From: an uncultured Muribaculaceae bacterium
GTDB lineage: Bacteria; Bacteroidota; Bacteroidia; Bacteroidales; Muribaculaceae
Assembly (NCBI GenBank): GCA_905207535.1
Contig: CAJLLX010000006.1
Span: forward strand, 1-40,038
Length of the DNA: 40,038 nucleotides
Direction of reading: 5' to 3'
In this document: piece after piece, positions 8,250 to 15,577 of the stretch
Numbering within the stretch: the first letter of the stretch is position 1
How the letters are laid out: the number at the start of each line of letters is the position of its first letter
The notes under the pieces: generated by a model
Databases searched by the model: none
The model's input: only the letters and a program-made list of their open reading frames with translations
What the model was told of the DNA's origin: nothing
Made by a program: the position numbers and the translations under genes

Positions 8250-8867
8250 ATGTCACACCATCATAATCCGCTCCCCGACACTCCCCTATCCGAGTTTTCG
8301 CAGATGCAACTGCTCAAACGCCGCTTTTTTGCCATGCGCAATGGTGCTCTGGCAGCTCAGATCCGCGCCGCCGGTCTCGATTACCGCATCAATTTCGGTC
8401 TGAATCTGCCGCAAATCAAGGAGATAGCCGGCGATATCCTCGCCGAGGGGATGCCGTCGGCCCAACTGATGGATTTTGCACAGCAGCTTTGGGACAATGA
8501 GGCCACACGCGAGAGCCGCCTGATAGCCCCGATGATCTATCCGGCCGACATAATGCCGCGACAGTTGGCTCTCACATGGCTGCAGCAGGCGCAAAACACC
8601 GAAATCGCCGATCATCTCTGCCATTCGCTCATCCGCCGGCTCCCCTTCGCCGCAGAGTTGGCCGAGGAGCTCTACCATTCGCCCGATGCCACCGATCAGC
8701 ACCGCTACACGGCCCTGCGCCTTTGGCTCAACCTCCTGATCCTCTCGGCATTGCCTCACGAGGGCATAGCGAAAGTGCGCGAAGCGGGTGAGCAGTCGTT
8801 GCAGACACCGCTCACCCGCTCCGTGGCCCGTCAGCTCCTCGATGAGCTATCGTTTCTCGAAAATTAA
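8250..8867 (+). CDS. AlkD-like DNA alkylation repair (HEAT-repeat) protein
   Basis: A 205-residue, all-helical soluble protein resembling the AlkD/AlkC HEAT-like family, which binds damaged DNA and, in true AlkD, excises alkylated bases. Supporting segments are GLNLPQIKEIAGDILAEG, LWDNEATRESRLIAPMIYP and the conserved-looking LTWLQQAQNTEIADHLCHSL, which aligns in style with the AlkD region carrying its catalytic Asp. Whether it is a glycosylase or only a structural relative cannot be decided here. It converges on the CoA-transferase gene, the two stops being only 23 bp apart. Confidence 0.65.
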   Translation: MSHHHNPLPDTPLSEFSQMQLLKRRFFAMRNGALAAQIRAAGLDYRINFGLNLPQIKEIAGDILAEGMPSAQLMDFAQQLWDNEATRESRLIAPMIYPADIMPRQLALTWLQQAQNTEIADHLCHSLIRRLPFAAELAEELYHSPDATDQHRYTALRLWLNLLILSALPHEGIAKVREAGEQSLQTPLTRSVARQLLDELSFLEN

Positions 8868-8890
8868 TCTATCCAAGCCTTGGTACCGTC

Positions 8891-10186
8891 CTATCCCAGC
8901 CTCGTAAAGGAGTAGCCGAAACGCTCCCTCGCAGCCTTTTCCAGCTCCTCGCGGTCGGCGGGATTGGCGATGGAGATCATCAGCCTGGCCCTCTCGGCAA
9001 GCGATTTGCCAAGAAGGTTCACGGCGCCGTGCTCCGTTACGATATAGTTGGTCTGAAATCTGGTGGTCACCACTCCGGCTCCCGGTGTCAGCACCGGTTT
9101 GATTTTCCCCAATCCCTTGCTTGTGGTGGAGGTCATGGCCATCACCGACAGCCCCCCCTCGCTGCGCGAAGCGCCATAGACAAAGTCGTGCTGACCTCCC
9201 ACACCCGAGAAGATTCGCGTACCTATCGAGTCGGCGCAAATCTGCCCCGTGAGGTCGATCTCCAGACACGAATTGATGGCGCAAACACGCGGATTCTGCG
9301 CTATGATAAACGGATCGTTGGTATACGCCACATCCTTGAATATCATATCCTTATTGTAGTCCATAAGGTCGTAGAGCCGCCGCGATCCCAGTGCCAGACA
9401 TGCCACCGATTTGCCGGGATGCACCTTTTTGAGCGAATTGTCGATTACCCCGCTCTCTATCAGCGGCAGTACACCGTCGGTCATCGCCTCGGTGTGCAGT
9501 CCTAAGTGTTTGTGACCGCGCAACGCGCGTATCACCGCATTGGGTATTCCACCCACACCTATCTGCAGCGTGCCACCGTCGGGGATCAGCGCCGCCACAG
9601 CCTCGCCGATAGCGGTTTCAGCCGCTCCCGGCTCGGGCGTCGGCACCTCCACAAGGGGATCATCCACCTCCACGGCGGCGTCGATACGGCTCATATGTAT
9701 CACAGGGTCACCGTAGCTGAAGGGCATATGCGGATTAATCTGCGCTATCACAATTTTGGCGCACTCGGTAGCCGACACGGCAAGATCGGCACTGACTCCA
9801 TAGCTCACATAGCCGTCTTTATCCGGCATCGAACAGTTGAGGAGCACCACATCCACCGGCCATATGCCGCTGCGGAAGAGTTGGGGCACCTCCCCGAGAA
9901 ATCTCGGCGTAGTGGTGCCGTATCCCTCGGCAATCCACCGCCTCACATTGCCCGACACGAAGCAGGTATCCACCAAAAACGAGTCCTTATACTCCTCGCG
10001 GCAGTAGGGCGCTTCGCGATCCGAGACAGAGAAGCCGCTGTGGAGCACCACTCCGCGTAATTCGCAGCCTCTGCGGGCCATAGCGGCTACAAGGGTCTCA
10101 GGGATCGACGTAGATCCCTGGATATACACGTGGTCACCGCTCTTTATCAGTTTTACAGCCTCGTCGGCTGTCATGTAGTGGCTCAT
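8891..10186 (-). CDS. acetyl-CoA hydrolase/CoA-transferase family protein
   Basis: A 431-residue enzyme of the acetyl-CoA hydrolase/4-hydroxybutyrate CoA-transferase family, which moves CoA between acyl groups and acetate through a glutamyl-CoA intermediate. The likely catalytic Glu233 lies in LHTEAMTDG; GVGGIPNAV and FSGVGGQHDFVYGA are family hallmarks. It is the last gene of the iorA-iorB-aminotransferase operon, starting 5 bp after the aminotransferase stop. I infer that its partner is an aryl-acetyl-CoA made or used by IorAB, so that it would either release arylacetate while conserving the thioester as acetyl-CoA, or activate arylacetate for biosynthesis. Exact substrate is not determined. 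Confidence 0.85.
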   Translation of the reverse strand: MSHYMTADEAVKLIKSGDHVYIQGSTSIPETLVAAMARRGCELRGVVLHSGFSVSDREAPYCREEYKDSFLVDTCFVSGNVRRWIAEGYGTTTPRFLGEVPQLFRSGIWPVDVVLLNCSMPDKDGYVSYGVSADLAVSATECAKIVIAQINPHMPFSYGDPVIHMSRIDAAVEVDDPLVEVPTPEPGAAETAIGEAVAALIPDGGTLQIGVGGIPNAVIRALRGHKHLGLHTEAMTDGVLPLIESGVIDNSLKKVHPGKSVACLALGSRRLYDLMDYNKDMIFKDVAYTNDPFIIAQNPRVCAINSCLEIDLTGQICADSIGTRIFSGVGGQHDFVYGASRSEGGLSVMAMTSTTSKGLGKIKPVLTPGAGVVTTRFQTNYIVTEHGAVNLLGKSLAERARLMISIANPADREELEKAARERFGYSFTRLG

Positions 10187-10191
10187 TGTCG

Positions 10192-11508
10192 TTACTGTTT
10201 TACAGGATGATCGGCATGAAATGCCCGCAGCCTCTCGCCGAGTTTATCTACCAATTCTTGCGTAGAAAGCATGCTCACACACACGCGCACACCCTCCTGG
10301 TGGCTGCCGGTAGAGGGGAGCGAGATGGTCGAGACACCGTAGCGCAGCAATCCCTTCTGCAGCTCGGCTCCGGTCATGCCGGGATAACCCACCGTGAAGA
10401 AAAATCCATCGGAAATCGGCTCGTTGCCGTCTTTTTCGTAGACAAGGTGGAATCCATTGTCCAAAAACGCCTTTTTAGCCAGTTTTCCACGTCTTCCATA
10501 CTCGGCAGTCTCCTTCACAAAGTCGAGTTTACCCTCCACGGCAGCTTCGAGCATGGCAGCAAAAGCATGCTGGGCCGAATGGGATGTGCCCGAAGAGGCG
10601 CAATAAAGCACCCCGAACACATACGCATCGCCGAAAGTGGGCATTTCGTAGAAATTCTCCAGGAACGGATACACCCTGTCGGCCACCGCCTCGCTCATGC
10701 ACACCATGGCAATGCGCTGACCGGCATAACTGAAGATCTTCGACGCCGACACAAGCATAATGCATTGGTCGGTCCATTTCCTCACCGTCGGGACGAACGG
10801 CGCCTGATAAGGCACCCCGTAACGCTGGCGGAAGTCCATCCCCATATAAGCGTGGTCCTCCACTATCAGCACATCATATTTCTCGGCCATGCGGGCAATG
10901 GCGGCATACTCCGTATCTGTCAGATTGGTCCAGGCGGGGTTGTTGGGATTGTTGTAGAGTATCGCCGAGATATTTCCCTTACTGAGTTTCTCCTCAAGTC
11001 GTCCTTCAAGCTTCTCCCCCCGGGCTTCGTACATGTCGATCGACTCCTGTTTCAGCCCGAGCAGTTTCACCTGATTGTGCTGCGCAGGGAAGCCCGGATC
11101 AAGGAAAAGAATGGTATCTTTGCCGGGTATCCTCTGCCCTAAGAGCAAAAAGAGGGTAAATGTGGCCTGCATCGACCCCACGGTGGGTATGATGCACCGT
11201 GGAGGCACATCCACATCCATGAATGCTTTCAGAAATTTGCTACCCGCCTCTTTCAACTTGGGTATTCCCGAGATATTGGGATACTGGTTGGCAATGCCGC
11301 TGCGCAAAGCCGCGCATTCGGCCTCGATTCCCGTCTCCGAGGCCGGCAGCCCGGGATTGCCCATCTCCAGGTGCACGAATCTGTCGCCCAGATGCCGCTC
11401 GAGCCTGACGGCAAGAGCCAAAATCTGCCTGATGGTGGCGGAAGCGATGTTCGGTATATTCATCGCCCGCATTTCGCTGTCAAGTTGCTGAACTGATACC
11501 GGTTTCAC
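10192..11508 (-). CDS. PLP-dependent class I/II aminotransferase (probably aromatic)
   Basis: Fold type I aminotransferase of 438 residues. Visible are YNNPNNPAW (substrate/PLP region), VEDHAYMGMDFR (Asp that contacts the pyridine nitrogen) and SASKIFSYAGQRIAM with the Schiff-base lysine at about residue 257. Specificity is not readable from motifs. Its position between iorB and the CoA transferase strongly suggests that it interconverts aromatic amino acids and arylpyruvates, the IorAB substrates. The 76-bp gap to iorB is filled by short repeats, whereas the gap to the CoA transferase is 5 bp. Confidence 0.85.
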   Translation of the reverse strand: MKPVSVQQLDSEMRAMNIPNIASATIRQILALAVRLERHLGDRFVHLEMGNPGLPASETGIEAECAALRSGIANQYPNISGIPKLKEAGSKFLKAFMDVDVPPRCIIPTVGSMQATFTLFLLLGQRIPGKDTILFLDPGFPAQHNQVKLLGLKQESIDMYEARGEKLEGRLEEKLSKGNISAILYNNPNNPAWTNLTDTEYAAIARMAEKYDVLIVEDHAYMGMDFRQRYGVPYQAPFVPTVRKWTDQCIMLVSASKIFSYAGQRIAMVCMSEAVADRVYPFLENFYEMPTFGDAYVFGVLYCASSGTSHSAQHAFAAMLEAAVEGKLDFVKETAEYGRRGKLAKKAFLDNGFHLVYEKDGNEPISDGFFFTVGYPGMTGAELQKGLLRYGVSTISLPSTGSHQEGVRVCVSMLSTQELVDKLGERLRAFHADHPVKQ

Positions 11509-11524
11509 TTTTATATCGTTTTAG

Positions 11525-11600
11525 AAATTAGGTATTAGGAATTAGGTGTTAAGGGATTAGGAATTGCGCATTAAGATTTACGAATTACGAATTGCGCATT
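11525..11600. repeat. AT-rich repeat tract across the iorB stop codon
   Basis: The 12-mer GAATTGCGCATT occurs at 11561-11572 and 11589-11600; the second copy encodes the last residues of iorB next to its stop (11585-11587). Between 11525 and 11563 there are several near-copies of ATTAGGAATTAGG. It occupies the intergenic gap inside the operon. Confidence 0.6.
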
Positions 11601-12166
11601 GCTTCCTCTCTCCCCTTGCGGAAGGCGCGGAGATTAGATTCCACCACCTTCTCCCCTTTCGGGCCGAACACGGTCTTGATCCCTTTGGCTATCTTCTCCT
11701 CGGGAAGATCTATGAAGCGCGACGCAGCGCCTAAAAGCACCATATTTGATGCCCTCGCAGTGGCCACCTCGGCGGCTGCGGCATCCATGTCGAATACCAC
11801 AGTGTTTTTCCTGCGCCTGAGCTCACCCTCCACCTTCTCCATCTCGGGATAATTGGGAATATTGAGCACCGGCACACTGTTGGTCACTATCCACCCCTCG
11901 GGCTTCAGCCATTTGGCATAACGCAGCGCCTCCATCGGTTCGAGCGACACTATCAGGTCAGCTTTCCCCTGAGGTATCAGGTCAGAAGCTATGGCATGGG
12001 AGCTGAGGCGCAGTCCCGACATCACGTCGCCCCCGCGCTGGCTCATGCCGTGCACTTCGGCTTGTTTGAGATAGAGATTGTCGGCCAGTGCGGCAGCTCC
12101 GAGGATAGTGGCGATGGAGAGGATGCCCTGGCCACCCACTCCGGCAAGTATTATATCGGTCTTCAT
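11585..12166 (-). CDS. iorB: indolepyruvate ferredoxin oxidoreductase, beta subunit
   Basis: The gamma-type (pyruvate ferredoxin oxidoreductase catalytic-like) subunit of the two-subunit 2-oxoacid oxidoreductase, 193 residues. It carries the family start DIILAGVGGQGILSIATIL and the QAEVHGMSQRGGDV motif. The frame runs upstream to 12220, but the ATG at 12166 overlaps the TGA of iorA as ATGA, which fixes the start by translational coupling and gives the usual N-terminus MKTDIILAGVGGQG. With IorA it oxidatively decarboxylates arylpyruvates to aryl-acetyl-CoA with ferredoxin, or runs in reverse. Its last codons fall in a repeat. Confidence 0.92.
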   Translation of the reverse strand: MKTDIILAGVGGQGILSIATILGAAALADNLYLKQAEVHGMSQRGGDVMSGLRLSSHAIASDLIPQGKADLIVSLEPMEALRYAKWLKPEGWIVTNSVPVLNIPNYPEMEKVEGELRRRKNTVVFDMDAAAAEVATARASNMVLLGAASRFIDLPEEKIAKGIKTVFGPKGEKVVESNLRAFRKGREEAMRNS

Positions 12167-13809
12167 TTCTGTGGAGTTTTGAGGTTCGACTTTGCATGGC
12201 GACGTGCGGTCTGTATGCACTCGCGCCGCGACACTATCACCGAGAGCCCTTCGTAGCGCATCTCGTTGCCGAAGAGCTTTTTCATCTCGTCAAAGTTTTT
12301 CGGCAGTGAGTCGATGGTGTGCAGATGGTCAGAATCCACTCCCAGCCCGAGGCATATTTCTTCCAGTTTTCCGGTGCCCTGCGAGGGCTGTCCTCCGGTC
12401 ATGCCGGTGGTGAGATTGTCGGAGATGATCACAGTCATCGGAGTGTTCTCATTGATGGCATCAAGGAGGCCCGTCATGCCGCTGTGGGTGAATGTAGAGT
12501 CGCCAATTACGGCCACCGAGGGGCGCAAGCCGGCATCGGCTGCGCCTTTGGCCATGGTGATCGATGCACCCATATCCACCGTAGTGTCGAGCGCATTGAA
12601 GGGCGAGAGCCATCCGAGGGTGTAGCAGCCGATATCGCCGAACACTTTCGCCTTCCCTCCGAATTCCTCCAGAGCGGCATTGAGGGCGGCGAACACATCT
12701 CTGTGGCCGCATCCCTGGCACAAGGCCGGCGGACGACCCACCACAATGTTTTCTGTAGCTATTTCATCGGGGGTGTCCACCTTTTGCGGTGCCAACTCCG
12801 GCACGAGCATCCCTATCCCGCGCCCTACGGCGTCGGGGGTCAGTTCGCCGGTGAGCGGCAGCGTGCCGTCGAGTTTTCCTCTCACCTTCAGTCCGCGGTC
12901 GAGCAGTCCGCGAAGCTGACGCTCTATCACGGGTTGCCCCTCCTCTACCACCAGTATCTCGTCGCAGAGGTCGGCAAGTTGTGCCACCTGTGTAGCAGGG
13001 AGCGGATACTGCGAGATCTTCAGTATGGCGAAGGGGCATCCGTCCTCAAAACATTCCGTCACATAGTTGTAAGCTATTCCAGAGGCCAGGATTCCTATCC
13101 TGCGATCGGTGCCGGGGAGCAGACGGTTGAACGGCGAGCGCTCGGCGGCCTGTTCCATTACTTTCCTATCCTCGAGGAGCTGCGGGTATCTCACTTTAGA
13201 GTTGCCGGGCATCAGCACCCACTGGCGCGGATTGTCGGGGAAGTGCATCTCATTCTCGCGGACAGCGCTCTCCGCGGTTTCCACCACCGAGCGCGAATGT
13301 GACAGACGGGTCACCATCCTCACCATCACCGGTATCCTCAGCGATTCGGACAGCGAGAACCCGTAGGACGCCATATCGTAGGCTTCCTGCTGGTTGCTCG
13401 GCTCGAGCACGGGCATGATGGCAAAATCGGCGTAAAAGCGGGAGTCCTGCTCATTTTGCGACGAGTGCATGCCGGGATCATCGGCCGAGATCACCAGCAT
13501 GCCGCCGTTGGCGCCGGTCATGGCCGAATTGACAAACGGATCGGCGGCCACGTTAAGCCCCACATGCTTCATCGACACCATACTGCGCTTGCCGCAGAAC
13601 GACATCCCCAAAGCCTCCTCCAGGGCTGTCTTCTCATTCGATGACCAGTGGCTGTGGATGCCGCGCTGCTGCGCCGTCGCATCCTGTTGCACAAACTCAA
13701 GTATCTCCGTCGATGGGGTACCCGGATAGGCGTAAGCCCCCGACAGGCCTGCATTGATGGCACCGAGTGCCAGCGCCTCGTCGCCGAGTAATAGTCTTTT
13801 ACTGCTCAT
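12163..13809 (-). CDS. iorA: indolepyruvate ferredoxin oxidoreductase, alpha subunit (no ferredoxin domain)
   Basis: Thiamine-diphosphate subunit of IorAB, 548 residues: a pyrimidine-binding domain beginning LLLGDEALALGAINAGLSG and AYPGTPSTEI, then the TPP domain with CQGCGHRDVF near residue 365 and GDSTFTHSGM...SDNLTTGMTGG near 435-465. Classical IorA ends in a 2[4Fe-4S] ferredoxin domain with CxxCxxCxxxCP motifs. Here the protein stops after VIVSRRECIQTARRHAK and has none, so electrons must pass another way or to a separate ferredoxin. It is the first gene of the four-gene operon and has a -7 box and a leader hairpin upstream. Confidence 0.93.
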   Translation of the reverse strand: MSSKRLLLGDEALALGAINAGLSGAYAYPGTPSTEILEFVQQDATAQQRGIHSHWSSNEKTALEEALGMSFCGKRSMVSMKHVGLNVAADPFVNSAMTGANGGMLVISADDPGMHSSQNEQDSRFYADFAIMPVLEPSNQQEAYDMASYGFSLSESLRIPVMVRMVTRLSHSRSVVETAESAVRENEMHFPDNPRQWVLMPGNSKVRYPQLLEDRKVMEQAAERSPFNRLLPGTDRRIGILASGIAYNYVTECFEDGCPFAILKISQYPLPATQVAQLADLCDEILVVEEGQPVIERQLRGLLDRGLKVRGKLDGTLPLTGELTPDAVGRGIGMLVPELAPQKVDTPDEIATENIVVGRPPALCQGCGHRDVFAALNAALEEFGGKAKVFGDIGCYTLGWLSPFNALDTTVDMGASITMAKGAADAGLRPSVAVIGDSTFTHSGMTGLLDAINENTPMTVIISDNLTTGMTGGQPSQGTGKLEEICLGLGVDSDHLHTIDSLPKNFDEMKKLFGNEMRYEGLSVIVSRRECIQTARRHAKSNLKTPQK

Positions 13810-13840
13810 GGTAAGGTTTAAGATTGGGACATGGCTTCAG

Positions 13841-13860
13841 GGCGCTCAGAGCGCCTTTTT
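13841..13860 (+). terminator. hairpin plus T5 on the plus strand, in the iorA leader
   Basis: GGCGCT-CAG-AGCGCC followed by TTTTT. As written it is a rho-independent terminator for plus-strand transcription, although no plus-strand gene ends here. On the minus strand the same hairpin sits in the about 50-nt leader of iorA. It could block antisense transcription or shape the leader. Confidence 0.45.
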
Positions 13861-13868
13861 GCCTTTCG

Positions 13869-13876
13869 CAAATATA
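13869..13876 (-). promoter_or_regulatory. -7 box TATATTTG of the ior operon
   Basis: Perfect TAnnTTTG, predicting a leader of about 53 nt before the iorA ATG at 13809. No -33 match at the expected distance. Confidence 0.5.
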
Positions 13877-13963
13877 ATAAATCTTAATCTCGATTCCCAT
13901 TTTTTCGCTATGTTATGCAACATAGCTCACCGTCATATATTTCCCACCTTCAGGGATACAGCA

Positions 13964-14042
13964 ATCCCGCCCTCCGCCGTGAAGCGGAAAGCGGGATCGG
14001 TATTTATATCTCAGGAATCCCATATCGGAGGGAATCTCCTGA
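13964..14042 (-). terminator. two hairpins downstream of the thioredoxin gene
   Basis: The first hairpin after the stop pairs TCAGGA (14011) with TCCTGA (14042). The second pairs ATCCCGC (13964-13970) with GCGGGAT (13991-13997), with an inner stem TCCGC/GCGGA. Neither has a clear U-tract on the minus strand, so they may terminate transcription or protect the 3' end of the mdh-thioredoxin mRNA. Confidence 0.35.
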
Positions 14043-14045
14043 ATG

Positions 14046-14489
14046 TCAAAGCGCTGCGTCGATGGCTGCGGTAAATTCCGACTCGGGGATCAGGCCTACA
14101 GTCGAGGTGTATGTGCCGTCGGGGTTGAGATACACCACCATAGGGATGCTCTGCACATTATACTGTGCTGCGAGGTCGTTGTGGTCGTCGACATCCACGC
14201 TGTAGAACACTGCGCGGTCGGCGTACTCCTCAGCCACTTTGTCGAATGTAGGAGCGAACTGGCGGCAGGGACCGCACCAGGTGGCGTTGAAGTCGATCAC
14301 CACCAGCTTCTCAGCCTCCTTGGCGATGGTAGCGCCTTTGGCCAGCTTGATCACTGCAGGAGCCTTTTCCTCGGCTGCTACTTCGGTAGCGGGCTGCTGC
14401 TCCTCAGCGGGAGCTGCCTCTTTTTTCTGACCGCAGCTCACCAGGCAAAGCGCGCACACAGCGGCTGCGAAGATCTTTTTCATCATCAT
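14046..14489 (-). CDS. thioredoxin-fold lipoprotein
   Basis: A 147-residue envelope thioredoxin. The N-terminus is a lipoprotein signal peptide with lipobox LVSC (Cys19). After the cysteine comes GQKKEAAPAEEQQ, charged and similar in style to Bacteroidetes lipoprotein export signals, so surface exposure is possible but unproven. The thioredoxin domain has the redox motif ATWCGPCRQF (Cys72, Cys75) and the cis-proline segment QSIPMVVYL. It starts 9 bp after mdh and is probably cotranscribed with it. The start may be any of three consecutive Met codons. Role: disulfide reduction or exchange outside the cytoplasm; partner unknown. Confidence 0.9.
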   Translation of the reverse strand: MMMKKIFAAAVCALCLVSCGQKKEAAPAEEQQPATEVAAEEKAPAVIKLAKGATIAKEAEKLVVIDFNATWCGPCRQFAPTFDKVAEEYADRAVFYSVDVDDHNDLAAQYNVQSIPMVVYLNPDGTYTSTVGLIPESEFTAAIDAAL

Positions 14490-14498
14490 GATTGCAGA

Positions 14499-15437
14499 TT
14501 AGTTAAGGGCTGCCTTCAGGGCTGCGTTGGTCTTGTGCACTGCCTCAGCGCTCTTGTGGAAGAGAGCTTTCTCCTCGTCGTTGAGGTCAAACTCCACGAT
14601 CTTCTCGATGCCGTTGCGGCCGATGATAGCGGGCACGCCGATGCAAAGGTCGCTCTCGCCGTATTCGCCGTCGAGCAGAGCCGAGCAGCTGATCAGTTTC
14701 TTCTCGTTGTGGAGCACTGCGGCTACCATCTGGGCCGAAGCTGCACCGGGAGCATACCATGCCGAGGTGCCCAGCAGTTTGGTGAGCGTAGCGCCGCCTA
14801 CCATGGTGTCGGCAGCCACTTTGGCAAGCTGCTCAGCGGGGATGTAGTTGGAAGCGGGCACTCCGCGGTATGCTGCGAAGCGGGTGAGAGGAATCATGGT
14901 GGTGTCGCCGTGGCCGCCGATCACGATACCCTCCACTTCGGTGGGATTGGCACCGAGGGCGATGCTCAGGAAATATTTGAAGCGTGCGCTGTCAAGGGCG
15001 CCGCCCATACCGATGATGCGGTTTTTGGGCAGACCGGAGATCTTGTGGATCAGATAGGTCATGGTGTCCATGGGGTTGGCCACGCAGATGATCACGGCGT
15101 TGGGCGAGTGCTTCAGCACGCTCTCTGTCACCGACTTAACGATGCCGGCGTTCACGCCGATGAGTTCCTCACGGGTCATGCCGGGCTTGCGGGGCACACC
15201 GGAGGTGATAACCACTACATCCGAGTTGGCGGTCATGGCGTAGTCGTTGGTCACGCCGGTCAGGCGGGTCTGCAGGCCAAGGATGTTGGCTGTCTGCATG
15301 ATGTCCATGGCTTTGCCTTCCGACACACCTTCTTTGATGTCGATCAGCACTACTTCGTCGGCTATCTGAGTGGTAACCAACACATTTGCACAGGTGGCGC
15401 CTACATTGCCGGCGCCTACTACAGTTACTTTTGACAT
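14499..15437 (-). CDS. mdh: malate dehydrogenase
   Basis: NAD-dependent LDH-like malate dehydrogenase of 312 residues, interconverting malate and oxaloacetate in the reductive branch leading to succinate and propionate. Visible are the dinucleotide loop VVGAGNVGA (residues 6-14), the mobile loop PRKPGMTREEL whose Arg (rather than the Gln of lactate dehydrogenase) marks malate specificity, NPMDTMTYL, and IGGHGDTTMIP with the catalytic His. Full length. It leads a two-gene transcript with the thioredoxin lipoprotein and has one of the best promoters in the window (15522-15550). Confidence 0.96.
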   Translation of the reverse strand: MSKVTVVGAGNVGATCANVLVTTQIADEVVLIDIKEGVSEGKAMDIMQTANILGLQTRLTGVTNDYAMTANSDVVVITSGVPRKPGMTREELIGVNAGIVKSVTESVLKHSPNAVIICVANPMDTMTYLIHKISGLPKNRIIGMGGALDSARFKYFLSIALGANPTEVEGIVIGGHGDTTMIPLTRFAAYRGVPASNYIPAEQLAKVAADTMVGGATLTKLLGTSAWYAPGAASAQMVAAVLHNEKKLISCSALLDGEYGESDLCIGVPAIIGRNGIEKIVEFDLNDEEKALFHKSAEAVHKTNAALKAALN

Positions 15438-15521
15438 TGCTACGTATATTTTTTTAATGGTTTATATTCTCTTTTTCCTATCTGCCGCTCCCCTTTCCCA
15501 CGAGATCACTCTGCGGCATTG

Positions 15522-15550
15522 CAAATATACGGAATTATTTCCTTATTCAA
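15522..15550 (-). promoter_or_regulatory. mdh promoter, TTG-N18-TATATTTG
   Basis: On the minus strand TTG (15548-15550) lies 18 nt upstream of TATATTTG (15522-15529), matching the Bacteroidetes -33/-7 layout. It predicts a leader of about 78 nt before the mdh ATG at 15437. Confidence 0.65.
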
Positions 15551-15577
15551 TAACTTTAACAGATTTTAAGCAGAAAT

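Noticed and set aside
14043..15434. Long plus-strand reading frame (463 codons) opposite mdh and the thioredoxin gene
   Set aside because: It lies exactly antisense to two certain genes, is His/Val/Gly-rich with no domain, and is explained by codon bias in GC-rich coding DNA.
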